Of a stretch of DNA of 33,752 bases, positions 1-8,100 are shown one piece after another (position 1 is the first letter of the stretch; each line of letters starts with the position of its first letter). Made by a program: the position numbers and the translations under genes. Under the pieces are notes generated by a model that searched no databases, had not been told where the DNA came from, and saw only the letters and a list, made by a program, of their open reading frames with translations. The DNA is taken from NCBI GenBank assembly GCA_026416095.1, contig JAOAFV010000024.1:1-33752 (forward strand), given 5' to 3'. The DNA comes from Bacteroidales bacterium. Its GTDB lineage: Bacteria > Bacteroidota > Bacteroidia > Bacteroidales > GWA2-32-17.

Positions 1-316
1 CTTGAGTGTTATATGTGTTTTTTGTTAATTTTTATTATCGTTGTTTTTTGTTTTGCCGCTAACGGTTTGCACTTAATGTAGTGATAAATTTTTAGCCTTA
101 TAAGTTTAATAGAAGAATCGTACTCACAACAAATTAAAACTGTCACATAAAGCACTGAAACCTGATATTTGTCAAGACCGTTGTTATGAGCTACGTTTCT
201 GTTTTTCGTGTCGATTGTCTATTGTCTTTGTGTGTGAGCGTTTATCATCTTTTGCAAACTTGAGTTTAAGTAAAGATTGGGACAATTTGCAAATATGTAT
301 GATTAAATAGGCTGGA
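1..316. other. Intergenic region with imperfect inverted repeat
   Basis: No gene is visible here. The notable content is a long imperfect inverted repeat, listed separately at 50-197. The remainder is AT-rich with T runs and no recognisable promoter or terminator. It lies downstream of the TPR/S1 gene that ends at 317 on the minus strand. Confidence 0.6.
50..197. repeat. Long imperfect inverted repeat, attC-like or MITE-like
   Basis: The left end reads GCCGCTAACGGTTTGCA. The reverse complement of the right end reads GCTCATAACAACGGTCTTG. The two arms therefore share TAAC, ACGGT and TTG blocks, offset by a three-base asymmetry. Further in, the arm CACTTAATGTAGTGATAAAT resembles the opposite arm GTGCTTTATGTGACAGTTTT, so the fold continues. 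Terminal TAAC/GTTA blocks around a long body are reminiscent of attC-like sites and of dispersed intergenic repeats in Bacteroidota. The match to the attC R-box consensus is only partial, so the class is an inference. Confidence 0.5.
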
Positions 317-1873
317 TTATACATTGTCTGCTAATATTAATTGAATTCCTTTTTCTGTTATTCTTTCAACTTTTACGTTAACCTTTTTGCCGCGAGTAAA
401 CACTTCTTTGAAATTATTCTTTAGATTATTTGGTAAACTATTTTTATGCAATAGTCCATCTGACAAGCCTTGTATATGAATAAAGATTCCAAAATCTGTG
501 ACATTTTTAACGATCCCCTCGAAAATCTTTCCTATAAGATTGTTAGAATTAGGTGTAGGTGGTTCTTTTATTATAACGATACACTCGGCAATATTTTTAC
601 CGTCGTACGATTGCATTTTGTAAAACTCAACAGTAGCACCTTTAAGATTTTCTATTGATTTCATTTTATTAACAAAATTTTTTTTGTGGAATTCTATTAC
701 ATCATTGTTTTCATCTTTGATACGCCCAATTTTCCCGTTTTTATGAATTGAAATTATTATACCCTTCGATTTTGGTTTATTACCATATCTCTCTTTTTGC
801 CAAAGTATTTTTGCTTGTTTTATTAGCTCACTGAAGGGTGGTACTTTCGTTTTGTCAATTTTATAAAATGCAAACAACTTGCTGTATTTATCTTTTTCTT
901 TCCATTTTTGTTCTTTCAATATAGCTGCAATAAGTTCTGCTATTATTCTCCCTTCACTTGCTCTGTTGAGTTTATAAAGAATTCGTGACTGTATTAGGTA
1001 TAATTCAATTAAAAAATGCGGTTCATTGCCGTAGAAGGTAGCATCAACAGCATATTTCCATGCTTTTTCAAAATTACCTTGTTTAAGATAAACTTTAGAA
1101 ATCTCCATATATAAAAACCATTTATCGTAACCTTCTTTGCTTTCTAAGAGTTCTTTCAGTAGTTTCTCACTTTTTTCGTAATTGCCAAGGCCATATTCCG
1201 ACAAAGCTATTCTTCGCTTTAACCAAAAGTCATTATTACAATGAAAATTTTTTATAAGAGCAAGACCCTTATTGCAGTACTCAATGCATTTGTCAAATTC
1301 TTTAAGTTTTAGTAGTGCCTTAGTTTTGAGTATAAAATATTTTTCGAGGTCAGATAGTAATTCAACCTTACCTCGTTCTTGGGTATCAATTATTTTTGGT
1401 TTGTCTGATAAAAAGTTGTAATCTAAGCCAGATAAAAGTTCATTAATTTTTCTGGCATTGAATTGATTTTTAGCATGTGCATCACAAAGTTTTAAAATCG
1501 AGATTGTGGTTGGACAGGGAATAGAATTATTTTCTTTTTGGTTTTTTTGTGGTGATATATTTATCAGGTTCTGAATAAATTTTTCATTTGCTATTATTTC
1601 TAACTCGCTCTTTCCTTTTACGCATTTATCAAAAATTAACCACCCATATATGTTTCCTATTATTTTTGTCTTAAATTTTTCAGCAAGCTCATTTGCCCAA
1701 TTTAGATCTGTAAATTTTGCTTCTCTCATTGCTTTAATAGAATAAAAAGCATCCCACTCGTTAAACTCTTGAGGATATGTTTCCCACATCTTTCTATAAA
1801 TTTTTAAAGCCACGTCGGGATTAGTTCCTATTAAATCTCTTGCCTTCGCTTCAAGGTCTCGCTTAGTTTCCAT
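317..1873 (-). CDS. TPR protein with C-terminal cold-shock-like and S1 domains
   Basis: This cytoplasmic protein of about 518 aa has no signal peptide. The middle (about residues 165-345) holds four helix-turn-helix units of TPR type, with patterns such as ALLKLKEFDKCIEYCNKGL and VYLKQGNFEKAWKYAVDA. It is followed by a small beta-rich segment (about 370-435) beginning GIIISIHKNGKIGRIKDENN, which resembles a cold-shock/OB fold. A typical S1 domain (about 445-518) follows, with GIVKNVTDFGIFIHIQGLSD. Two OB-type folds suggest RNA or single-stranded DNA binding, with the TPRs as a protein-contact surface. The ATG at 1873 is preferred over TTG codons immediately upstream. The gene starts 46 bp after the end of the NERD/helicase gene on the same strand, so the two probably form an operon and act together. 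Substrate and process are unknown; a defence or RNA-processing role is an inference from context. Confidence 0.8.
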   Translation of the reverse strand: METKRDLEAKARDLIGTNPDVALKIYRKMWETYPQEFNEWDAFYSIKAMREAKFTDLNWANELAEKFKTKIIGNIYGWLIFDKCVKGKSELEIIANEKFIQNLINISPQKNQKENNSIPCPTTISILKLCDAHAKNQFNARKINELLSGLDYNFLSDKPKIIDTQERGKVELLSDLEKYFILKTKALLKLKEFDKCIEYCNKGLALIKNFHCNNDFWLKRRIALSEYGLGNYEKSEKLLKELLESKEGYDKWFLYMEISKVYLKQGNFEKAWKYAVDATFYGNEPHFLIELYLIQSRILYKLNRASEGRIIAELIAAILKEQKWKEKDKYSKLFAFYKIDKTKVPPFSELIKQAKILWQKERYGNKPKSKGIIISIHKNGKIGRIKDENNDVIEFHKKNFVNKMKSIENLKGATVEFYKMQSYDGKNIAECIVIIKEPPTPNSNNLIGKIFEGIVKNVTDFGIFIHIQGLSDGLLHKNSLPNNLKNNFKEVFTRGKKVNVKVERITEKGIQLILADNV

Positions 1874-1919
1874 CAACAAGCCATTTTTTAAGGTTTTCTC
1901 CTAGATTTTCATAAGATTT

Positions 1920-4883
1920 CTACACTATCTCAATTTTGCTTATAAAACCATTATCTCGATACCATACTCTGAATTTTGTCTTTGATGACTTTGAAACTGC
2001 TATAAATATGTCTTGATTCTTATGGTTTTCAACCATCTGAAGATTATATCCTTTATCGGAAAGTCGTGTTGCCCACTTTTCATATATTTTTCCTCTAAAG
2101 TCAGACGGAAATGGAATGGGATTTATATTTTCTTGTTGGGAAAGAAATAGAGATTCTATACATTCGTTAATTTTGGAATTATCTTCATATTCACTTTTTT
2201 CAATTCTAATCGACGAAACCCCCCAATTATCTTTTGCACCTTTATTACTGATAGCAATAATTAAATGCTTTTTAATGTTAGATGTAATTGAAAAAATTAC
2301 CTTGGTTAGATATTCTCCACTCGGAATGACCAATTCCAATATAAACCCTCTTTGTTCAAGCAGTTTAGCTAATTCACAAATACTTCCTTTAACGTTTTCA
2401 TTTAATGAACCAGGTATCTTTTCTAAGAAACGATTATCAACTTCGTAATCTTTGAAAATCAAAATTGGTTTTTTAGTGTCTGATAACTCAGTATTGTTTG
2501 TTGTAGTATCTTCAAACTGGACATTCATTAATGGATGAATAATTTGGGGGTTAGCAACTAGTAAGGTATTTGATACAGCTGTAACACCCGAGTATAACCA
2601 GCGATAATAATCTGAAGTCGTAATGCATCTGTTTTCACCCTGGTAGGCATTAATAATTGCATTAGCAAAAGTTGAACCAATACATTTGTGAACCGTTATA
2701 GCCCATCCATAAGTTGCATGTACGGCATTTACAAAAGGGTTTGTATTGATAACTTCGGAAAGAATTCTATTCCTATGTATTTTTTTATATTTGTTCTCAA
2801 TTTTTCTTATTTCCCTTTGTTTTTGCTCTAACTTAGTTATAACTTTTTCACCAACCTTGTATTTAGCATCCAAATCTTTTTCTTCTGCAAGCAAGGTCTT
2901 GTATTCTTCATCTTGCGTAAGTTGAATATATTCGTGTGAACTTTCGAAAGGCATTTCTTTTATTTTCTCAGTGAGAAGCATATCTACAAAAACGCGAAGA
3001 GCAATTTGTTCTTCTCTTGAAAGTTTATCATCGTTTTGAAGATAATTATCTAATAACCACACCTTTGCAGTTAATTTGTTTAGAGAGCTAAGGCATTTTA
3101 CCTTAACCTTTGTGAATCTTAATAATATCGGTGTTTTACTTTGTGTTATTGGAATAGTTTTGGAAATAGTTTCATAAACTTCTTCAACTAGGAGGTACAT
3201 ACCATTATACAGCTTTGTTGGTTGTTGAAAGCCAGTTTCATCAGGAATGTTTACGGTGTTATTTACAAGCAATAAGTCGTTCTTTGCTAAATCTTTTCCA
3301 TTCTTAATACAATTTTGTTTTATCCAAAGGTTAATTTTCTTAGCATCCTTGTTTGAAAAAACCATAACTACATTATTTGGCTCAGTGTCAAATGGAGCTG
3401 AAAACCAATCAGCCAAATAGTTCGGAATTTTATCTTCATCAATTTTACATAGGTCGTTAGTTTTCCATGGATACTCAAGGTGATTAAATAAATTCTGTTC
3501 AATTCCAGATGCAAGAATATTTTTTAATCCAAATTTACCATCGAGATTCTCATTAGTTAACATCTGCCTATAATAACTTATTTTACCACTGTATAATTTT
3601 GCTAACGTATTCAGATTAATTGCAGATTCTGTATGCTTACCAAAAGTTAATGAATAAGGGTCGCCAATGCAAATCAGTTTTCTTTTGGTTTTGTTTAGTT
3701 TTAGGAATTTCAGTAAATCTTCTAGCAACCTTCCTGACCCAAATCTCAATAACTCTGATTGATGAAAGCTTCTTGATACCAAATGAGCTTCATGTAAAAT
3801 AATTACAGCGGATTGATCAATCGAATCATCTGAACGAATAGGAATTACTATTTGTAAATGTTCGTCGGGTGTTATATTGTCTTGTTCAGCATCTTCAGTT
3901 TCGAAAGTATTTGGAATATCACCGGGCTGTATATTATCTTGCTCAATATTTTCTGGTTCAAGAGTTTTTAGGTTATTTCCGTAAATGGTACTATATAAGC
4001 TTTGCAGTTCAATTCCCAAGCGTAATGATACTTTTTTCCCAATACGGGCAGAGTAAATCCATGTTTCAATTTGTGGAATATTGAAATTTGAAGCCACTGA
4101 TAAAATATATTGTACCCAATTATCTCTATTCTCACTTGACATTGACTCAAGTACCAAAATACCACTGTCATCAATCTTAAGAAAATTAGAAATTGCTGTT
4201 TCTACATTAGTATCAATCTTAATTTTCTGTTCAGCAAATAATTTTTCTTTCGGAATTTCGATATGTTCTATCCAATCTTCTGCATAGAAAATTTTTGATA
4301 AAGCATCTGCTGCCTCTTTTGTATAGGTATTGTCGCTTGAATAGTCGTAAAGAAATTTTTCTAAGTCGGATTCTTGAGTTATTCTATAAAATGGAATTTC
4401 TTTTGGAATGCTGTTTTCGATAATTAATGGCCCAGAAAATATGTTAAGTATACAAGTTCTGTTTTCTTTAATAAATTTTTTTAATTGAATTTCGGACCGA
4501 ACAATTTCTTTAAATGCTTCACGATAAGAAAAGAGTTGTTTAAATGGGTTTATAAATCTACTTCCGGCTTTTATAACTATTCGCTCTTTGTCATAGGCTG
4601 ATTCTGTGTACCATTGAGTGGTTTCAAATTCATTTTTGTTTTTAGGAAGCTTAATAGTTCCACTATAATCTTTAAAATCGATAATAATTAAGCCGTTGTT
4701 GTAAAGGAGTATTGCATCGGCACGAAAACGAGGGTAATTTTCATTGTAGGGGTTACCAATTAAAAGTCCATTCCAATTTCTTTGTTCAAATAATGTTTTT
4801 AATAAAGACGCAACTCTGCGAAACTGTTCGTTTTCGTGAGTATGGTTTGCTCTGTTATGTTTTACTATTAATGCCATAATCAT
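1920..4883 (-). CDS. NERD nuclease-like domain fused to a degenerate SF1 helicase
   Basis: This 987-aa protein has a NERD-type PD-(D/E)XK core at its N terminus: ADAILLYNNGLIIIDFKDY gives a D near residue 56 and D-F-K near 69-71. A UvrD/RecD-like SF1 helicase body follows. Its motifs can be placed but carry changes. The Walker A site is ESMSSENRDNW (about 245-255), with no GxGK[ST]. Walker B is ILHEAHLVS, with H in place of the first D of DEAH. Motif III-like LICIGDP is present. The VHKCIGSTF segment lacks the usual Q of SQGST, and motif VI SGVTAVSNTLL lacks the usual R. An acidic linker with EQDNI twice (about 313-336) interrupts the body, and about 180 residues after motif VI form a further domain. 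The NERD nuclease may still be active while ATP hydrolysis is probably lost. ATG at 4877 is an alternative start. It lies upstream of the TPR/S1 gene in one transcription unit. Confidence 0.8.
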   Translation of the reverse strand: MIMALIVKHNRANHTHENEQFRRVASLLKTLFEQRNWNGLLIGNPYNENYPRFRADAILLYNNGLIIIDFKDYSGTIKLPKNKNEFETTQWYTESAYDKERIVIKAGSRFINPFKQLFSYREAFKEIVRSEIQLKKFIKENRTCILNIFSGPLIIENSIPKEIPFYRITQESDLEKFLYDYSSDNTYTKEAADALSKIFYAEDWIEHIEIPKEKLFAEQKIKIDTNVETAISNFLKIDDSGILVLESMSSENRDNWVQYILSVASNFNIPQIETWIYSARIGKKVSLRLGIELQSLYSTIYGNNLKTLEPENIEQDNIQPGDIPNTFETEDAEQDNITPDEHLQIVIPIRSDDSIDQSAVIILHEAHLVSRSFHQSELLRFGSGRLLEDLLKFLKLNKTKRKLICIGDPYSLTFGKHTESAINLNTLAKLYSGKISYYRQMLTNENLDGKFGLKNILASGIEQNLFNHLEYPWKTNDLCKIDEDKIPNYLADWFSAPFDTEPNNVVMVFSNKDAKKINLWIKQNCIKNGKDLAKNDLLLVNNTVNIPDETGFQQPTKLYNGMYLLVEEVYETISKTIPITQSKTPILLRFTKVKVKCLSSLNKLTAKVWLLDNYLQNDDKLSREEQIALRVFVDMLLTEKIKEMPFESSHEYIQLTQDEEYKTLLAEEKDLDAKYKVGEKVITKLEQKQREIRKIENKYKKIHRNRILSEVINTNPFVNAVHATYGWAITVHKCIGSTFANAIINAYQGENRCITTSDYYRWLYSGVTAVSNTLLVANPQIIHPLMNVQFEDTTTNNTELSDTKKPILIFKDYEVDNRFLEKIPGSLNENVKGSICELAKLLEQRGFILELVIPSGEYLTKVIFSITSNIKKHLIIAISNKGAKDNWGVSSIRIEKSEYEDNSKINECIESLFLSQQENINPIPFPSDFRGKIYEKWATRLSDKGYNLQMVENHKNQDIFIAVSKSSKTKFRVWYRDNGFISKIEIV

Positions 4884-5283
4884 CTAAGTTAAGTTATTAA
4901 AAATAGACTTTTAGTTTCAGGAGGTGTTGCTTTGTATTTCGAGCAAAACCTAATGTGCCTTTTGTGCAGTTGGCAAAAATTGTTTTTAAAAAAATATACG
5001 TTGAAAAAAAATAAAAACACGGAATCGTTGGCTTTTGAGTAAGATGTTTGATTGTAATTTTGTGCTGTTCCCTTATGTTTATTTTTTTTCGTTCATACTT
5101 TGTTATTGTATTTTAGGTTATCGGTAACATATTTGGTAGTCAGAAGAATAGAAAACTTAGAAACACCAATTTTTAATAACATAAAATGTTTATAATCATT
5201 TGATTTCTTAAATTAATTTTACCCGATTTTGCAATTGTCCAGAGGGAATTGTAGAGAGCGCATTAAGTTTCAAATTACTTAGT
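4884..5283. other. 400-bp gene-free region with repeat-like segment
   Basis: No gene is supported. The stretch 4911-4978, read on the minus strand, encodes a short open stretch containing CTKGTLGFARNTKQ. From memory, this peptide signature is common among spurious proteins predicted from dispersed intergenic repeats of Bacteroidota. The rest is AT-rich, with no clear promoter or terminator. The segment separates the NERD gene from the membrane-anchored protein gene, so these are probably not one operon. Confidence 0.45.
4911..4978 (-). repeat. Fragment resembling a dispersed Bacteroidota intergenic repeat
   Basis: On the minus strand the segment translates around CTKGTLGFARNTKQ and then stops shortly after. 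It has no start codon or ribosome-binding context of its own. The resemblance to repeat-derived spurious ORFs is recalled knowledge and was not searched. With the inverted repeat at 50-197 it brackets the two-gene NERD/TPR unit. Confidence 0.35.
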
Positions 5284-6021
5284 TTAGCATAATTCAAAAC
5301 CCTTTGGTGCTTTGTTACTATTTTTTTTGTTGTATGGACAAATATAAATAATGGCTATTTCTTTTCCATTCTCATAAATTCTGTAAGCATCGATCAAGTG
5401 TTTTATATTTGGTGCCCTCATGCTTCCTATTCTCTTGTAGGTTATTTTAGAACCATTTTTCGTTCTTAACCTATTTAAATAAAAATAGCTATCAGGTATC
5501 GATCTTGTTGGAATGGGGTTAGTTATCTCTAAACCAAATTCACCAAAACCTTCAGGCATTTCATCTTTATCTGTTCCTTCTGGATTTGCTGTTTTAGAAA
5601 ATTCTCGTGCTACTTCAACAAGATTTTTAAATATTTTTGCATTTTCATTTTTAGAAATAAGATAATTATAAAATTGGCTTAGTGTATTATCATCAAAGTG
5701 GTTTAATGCATAAGGTGCTAGGTGTTTTTTTAATCGCTCCTCGCTAAAATAATTACCTAATATAGTAGTCAAATAACAAATGCATGAAGACCTGACGAAA
5801 ATATTTTGAGCTGTTTTTTCATCAATTTTATAATTCAATATACGAAGAAGTTCTTTTGTGCCTTCGTCAATATCTTTTTGTCCATTTGGAAAAATTTCTT
5901 TGATGAATTTTCCTAACAAATTATTAAAATCACTATCATTGTGCTTTTGCCTTTCATTATTTACTGCCATTATAGTTAAAACAATAACTATAATGCCTAC
6001 AATACTTAAAACTGCAATCAT
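5284..6021 (-). CDS. Membrane-anchored protein of unknown function
   Basis: This 245-aa protein begins with a single hydrophobic segment (residues 2-20, AVLSIVGIIVIVLTIMAV) followed by charged residues, consistent with an N-terminal membrane anchor. The middle is mostly helical. The C-terminal part has a well-defined conserved-looking block with GFGEFGLEITNPIPT, YLNRLRTKNG, GSMRAPNIKHLIDAYRIY and CPYNKKNSNKAPKGF. I recall similar C-terminal blocks in uncharacterised bacterial proteins but know no function. It is on the same strand as the NERD/TPR pair but 400 bp upstream of it, so a functional link is unproven. The ATG start is clean and no frameshift is seen. Confidence 0.75.
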   Translation of the reverse strand: MIAVLSIVGIIVIVLTIMAVNNERQKHNDSDFNNLLGKFIKEIFPNGQKDIDEGTKELLRILNYKIDEKTAQNIFVRSSCICYLTTILGNYFSEERLKKHLAPYALNHFDDNTLSQFYNYLISKNENAKIFKNLVEVAREFSKTANPEGTDKDEMPEGFGEFGLEITNPIPTRSIPDSYFYLNRLRTKNGSKITYKRIGSMRAPNIKHLIDAYRIYENGKEIAIIYICPYNKKNSNKAPKGFELC

Positions 6022-7174
6022 AATACTTCAAGTTTTATTTTTTATTTTGGTATTCATCTACAATTTGTTTATATCATTATCATAAGCAATCTTATGCAAC
6101 TTTACTTTAAAGCATATAATCATTCTTACTGTTAAGATATATAAATTTTTACCAAATTTACATTAATTTTTTTAAATTACCAAATTAAATTTTTTGATTT
6201 ACTTATTACTTACAATTACTTATAAACCACTTATAAGTTAGCTTTTCTTTTTGGGAAATATTACTATTAAGTTGTGTAATTATAAAGTTAGGTTAACCAA
6301 TTACTAGTTAAATTTTTTATAAAATAAGAGAATAAGGTACTTGCAAAGCTACTAAAAATAATTTTTTTGCTAATAAACATGATTAATAATTTTAATTTTC
6401 TACAATTAAATTCAAAGAATCTTGCATAATTTTTTTAATTTTTTAATAACAAAAATTATTTAAATACCTCAATCTTGATCTATTTTTAATTAATAGTTAC
6501 ACTGTTAATACACTATTCACTACGACACTTCAACACGACGTAAACCTTGTTTCAGGTTGTAACATATAGCCAACAACACAAGCCTTGGCATGTACTTTTT
6601 ACTATTCCTTTATACTTAGCAGCTTGACCATTAAACCATCTTTTGTAAATAACTAAATGTTGTCTCTACTATTTTATACTCTTCAAGTAGTTTACTGTGT
6701 TGACGTTACCATTATGTAAGTTCACGATTTACTAAATATCTTTTCCATAATTTCGTTAGTTATACTTTCTTTTCGCAATAACTTATTACTTTTGGCTGTC
6801 TTAAAGACTTGTTTACTATAAACACCGCCTATCTTTGCCTTGACAATACTCTTAACTAGTTTTCTTATATACAACTGTCGTGTGCATTTTGGGTGCTTGT
6901 CACAACAGTATCTACTAATTCTTTCTTATCTACCGAAAAGGCTTTCTTATGTGCCTGATTCAAAAAAATCATTAAGTATGATTCTCTAAAATAAAAAAAT
7001 TATTTGTTTTTCCTGTTATATTGTAAAGTTGTAGAAAATACTATTTATAGTGAAAAAATTAGTTTAAGAAATATTTTTTTAATTTTATATTTAATTCATT
7101 CTCTAAAATTTTTGAAGAGATATTACTTCTAAAATTTTAAGATTTTAATAATAACCGATGAAAAAATTAAGCTT
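6022..7174. other. 1.15-kb gap containing an IS relic
   Basis: No intact gene is present. About 6333-7031 is a decayed transposase gene with degenerate ends, listed separately. The 6022-6330 part is AT-rich and holds a few TTACTTA-type short repeats (about 6195-6240) without regular spacing. The 7032-7174 part is AT-rich and resembles sequence after the second relic (around 33240-33283). Confidence 0.7.
6333..7031 (-). pseudogene. Decayed IS5/IS1182-like transposase relic (copy 1)
   Basis: Reading the minus strand in shifting frames recovers pieces of a DDE transposase. They are VDTVVTSTQNAHDS (compare the VTxANVHDS block), GVYSKQVFKTAKSNKLLRKE, RWFNGQAAKYKGIVK and, at the C-terminal end, LAICYNLKQGLRRVEV. 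Several stops and frame changes interrupt them, and the N-terminal half is missing, so the gene is dead. The outer edges (GTACTTGCAAAGCTACT at about 6338-6354 and TTGTAAAGTT at 7021-7030) look like decayed forms of the ACCTTTGCAA ends seen in copy 2 at 32822. Family assignment rests on motif resemblance only. Confidence 0.65.
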
Positions 7175-8098
7175 TTATTCAAAAGGGTGTTCTTTCTGGA
7201 ACGAGGGTCTATAATGTTTATGGCTATCGTACTCTTGTATCCATCCATTTTCAAAATTTAACATTTCTAAATGCTCAAGCACTTTATTGTATTCAGTACT
7301 GTTTAAGTTCCTATTTAAAGTAGGAGGTAATCCTGGTTGAGGTGGATAATATTGCGACATAAGAGAAATATAAATTTTATTACTAATTTCACTAGCAATA
7401 ATATCTAAAACTTTCAAGCTATTTTCGACATGATTTGGTAGAACGAGGTGTCGAACTATTAAGCCCGAAATAATTTCGTTGTCGTCGTCTAAAATAATAT
7501 TACTGCCTTTTTGACGATACATTTCTTTTATTGCAGATGTGGCGGTTGCAGTATAATTATGAACCTTTGAGTATGTGTAAGCTAACTCATTATCGGAATA
7601 TTTAAAATCGGGTAAGTAAACATCAAATATAATTTTCGAGCATTTTTATTGTTTCTGCTTTATCGTATCCATTAGAATTCCAGATAAACACAGGAGAATA
7701 TCCTTTTTGTTTTAAAGTTTCAATTATATCAATAACTTGAGCAAGCATGTGAGAAGGTGAAACGAAGCCAACTTTATTTACACCTTGATTTAGATGATAT
7801 ATTACTTTCTCCACTACTTGGTTAGTTGTAAGTATTTTTTCGATAGGGTTTTTGTTATTGCTAATTTCATAGTTTTGACAATATGAGCATTGCATGTTAC
7901 AATGTGAGAAAAAAATATTACAAACAGATTTTTTGTCACTAATAACCGGTTCTTCTCCTTTGTGCACACAGATTGAAGAAATATGTTGTTCGACTCCACA
8001 ATTACCCCCCCTTTTCTTCACTAAACCTTTTGACATTACAGTTACGAGGGCAACAATTGCAAAACCGAATACAAGCTTTTATATACGTCTAAGCACAT
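7175..8098 (-). pseudogene. Radical SAM protein (PflA-like) gene with three frameshifts
   Basis: The intact protein would be a radical SAM enzyme of the pyruvate-formate-lyase-activase-like group, using a 4Fe-4S cluster and SAM; the motif CNMQCSYCQNYEIS gives the CxxxCxxC site. The frame is broken three times, each fixed by removing one base from a homopolymer: A4 at 8061-8064, C7 at 8005-8011 and A3 at 7625-7627. Corrected, the N terminus reads MCLDVYKSLYSVCNCCPRNC, then RFSEEKGGNCGVEQH. Past the last break it reads LENYIDVYLPDFKYSDNELA, as expected for the family, and continues to the stop at 7175. The restored ATG at 8098 lies 2 bp after the stop of the glutamine synthetase gene, so they formed an operon. 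It is either a recent pseudogene or a cluster of assembly errors; no other gene here shows such breaks. Confidence 0.8.
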
Positions 8099-8100
8099 CG

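Noticed and set aside
4040-4050. GKK in SARIGKKVS as a Walker A of the NERD-helicase
   Set aside because: It lacks the GxxxxGK[ST] pattern and sits at the position of motif Ia, following the degenerate Walker A site.
6195-6240. Short TTACTTA-like repeats that might suggest a CRISPR-like array
   Set aside because: The copies are too short, irregularly spaced and AT-rich; no unique spacers or cas genes are present.
7814-7999. Alternative minus-strand frame inside the radical SAM gene
   Set aside because: It is an out-of-frame reading of the same gene; the true frame carries the CxxxCxxC motif.
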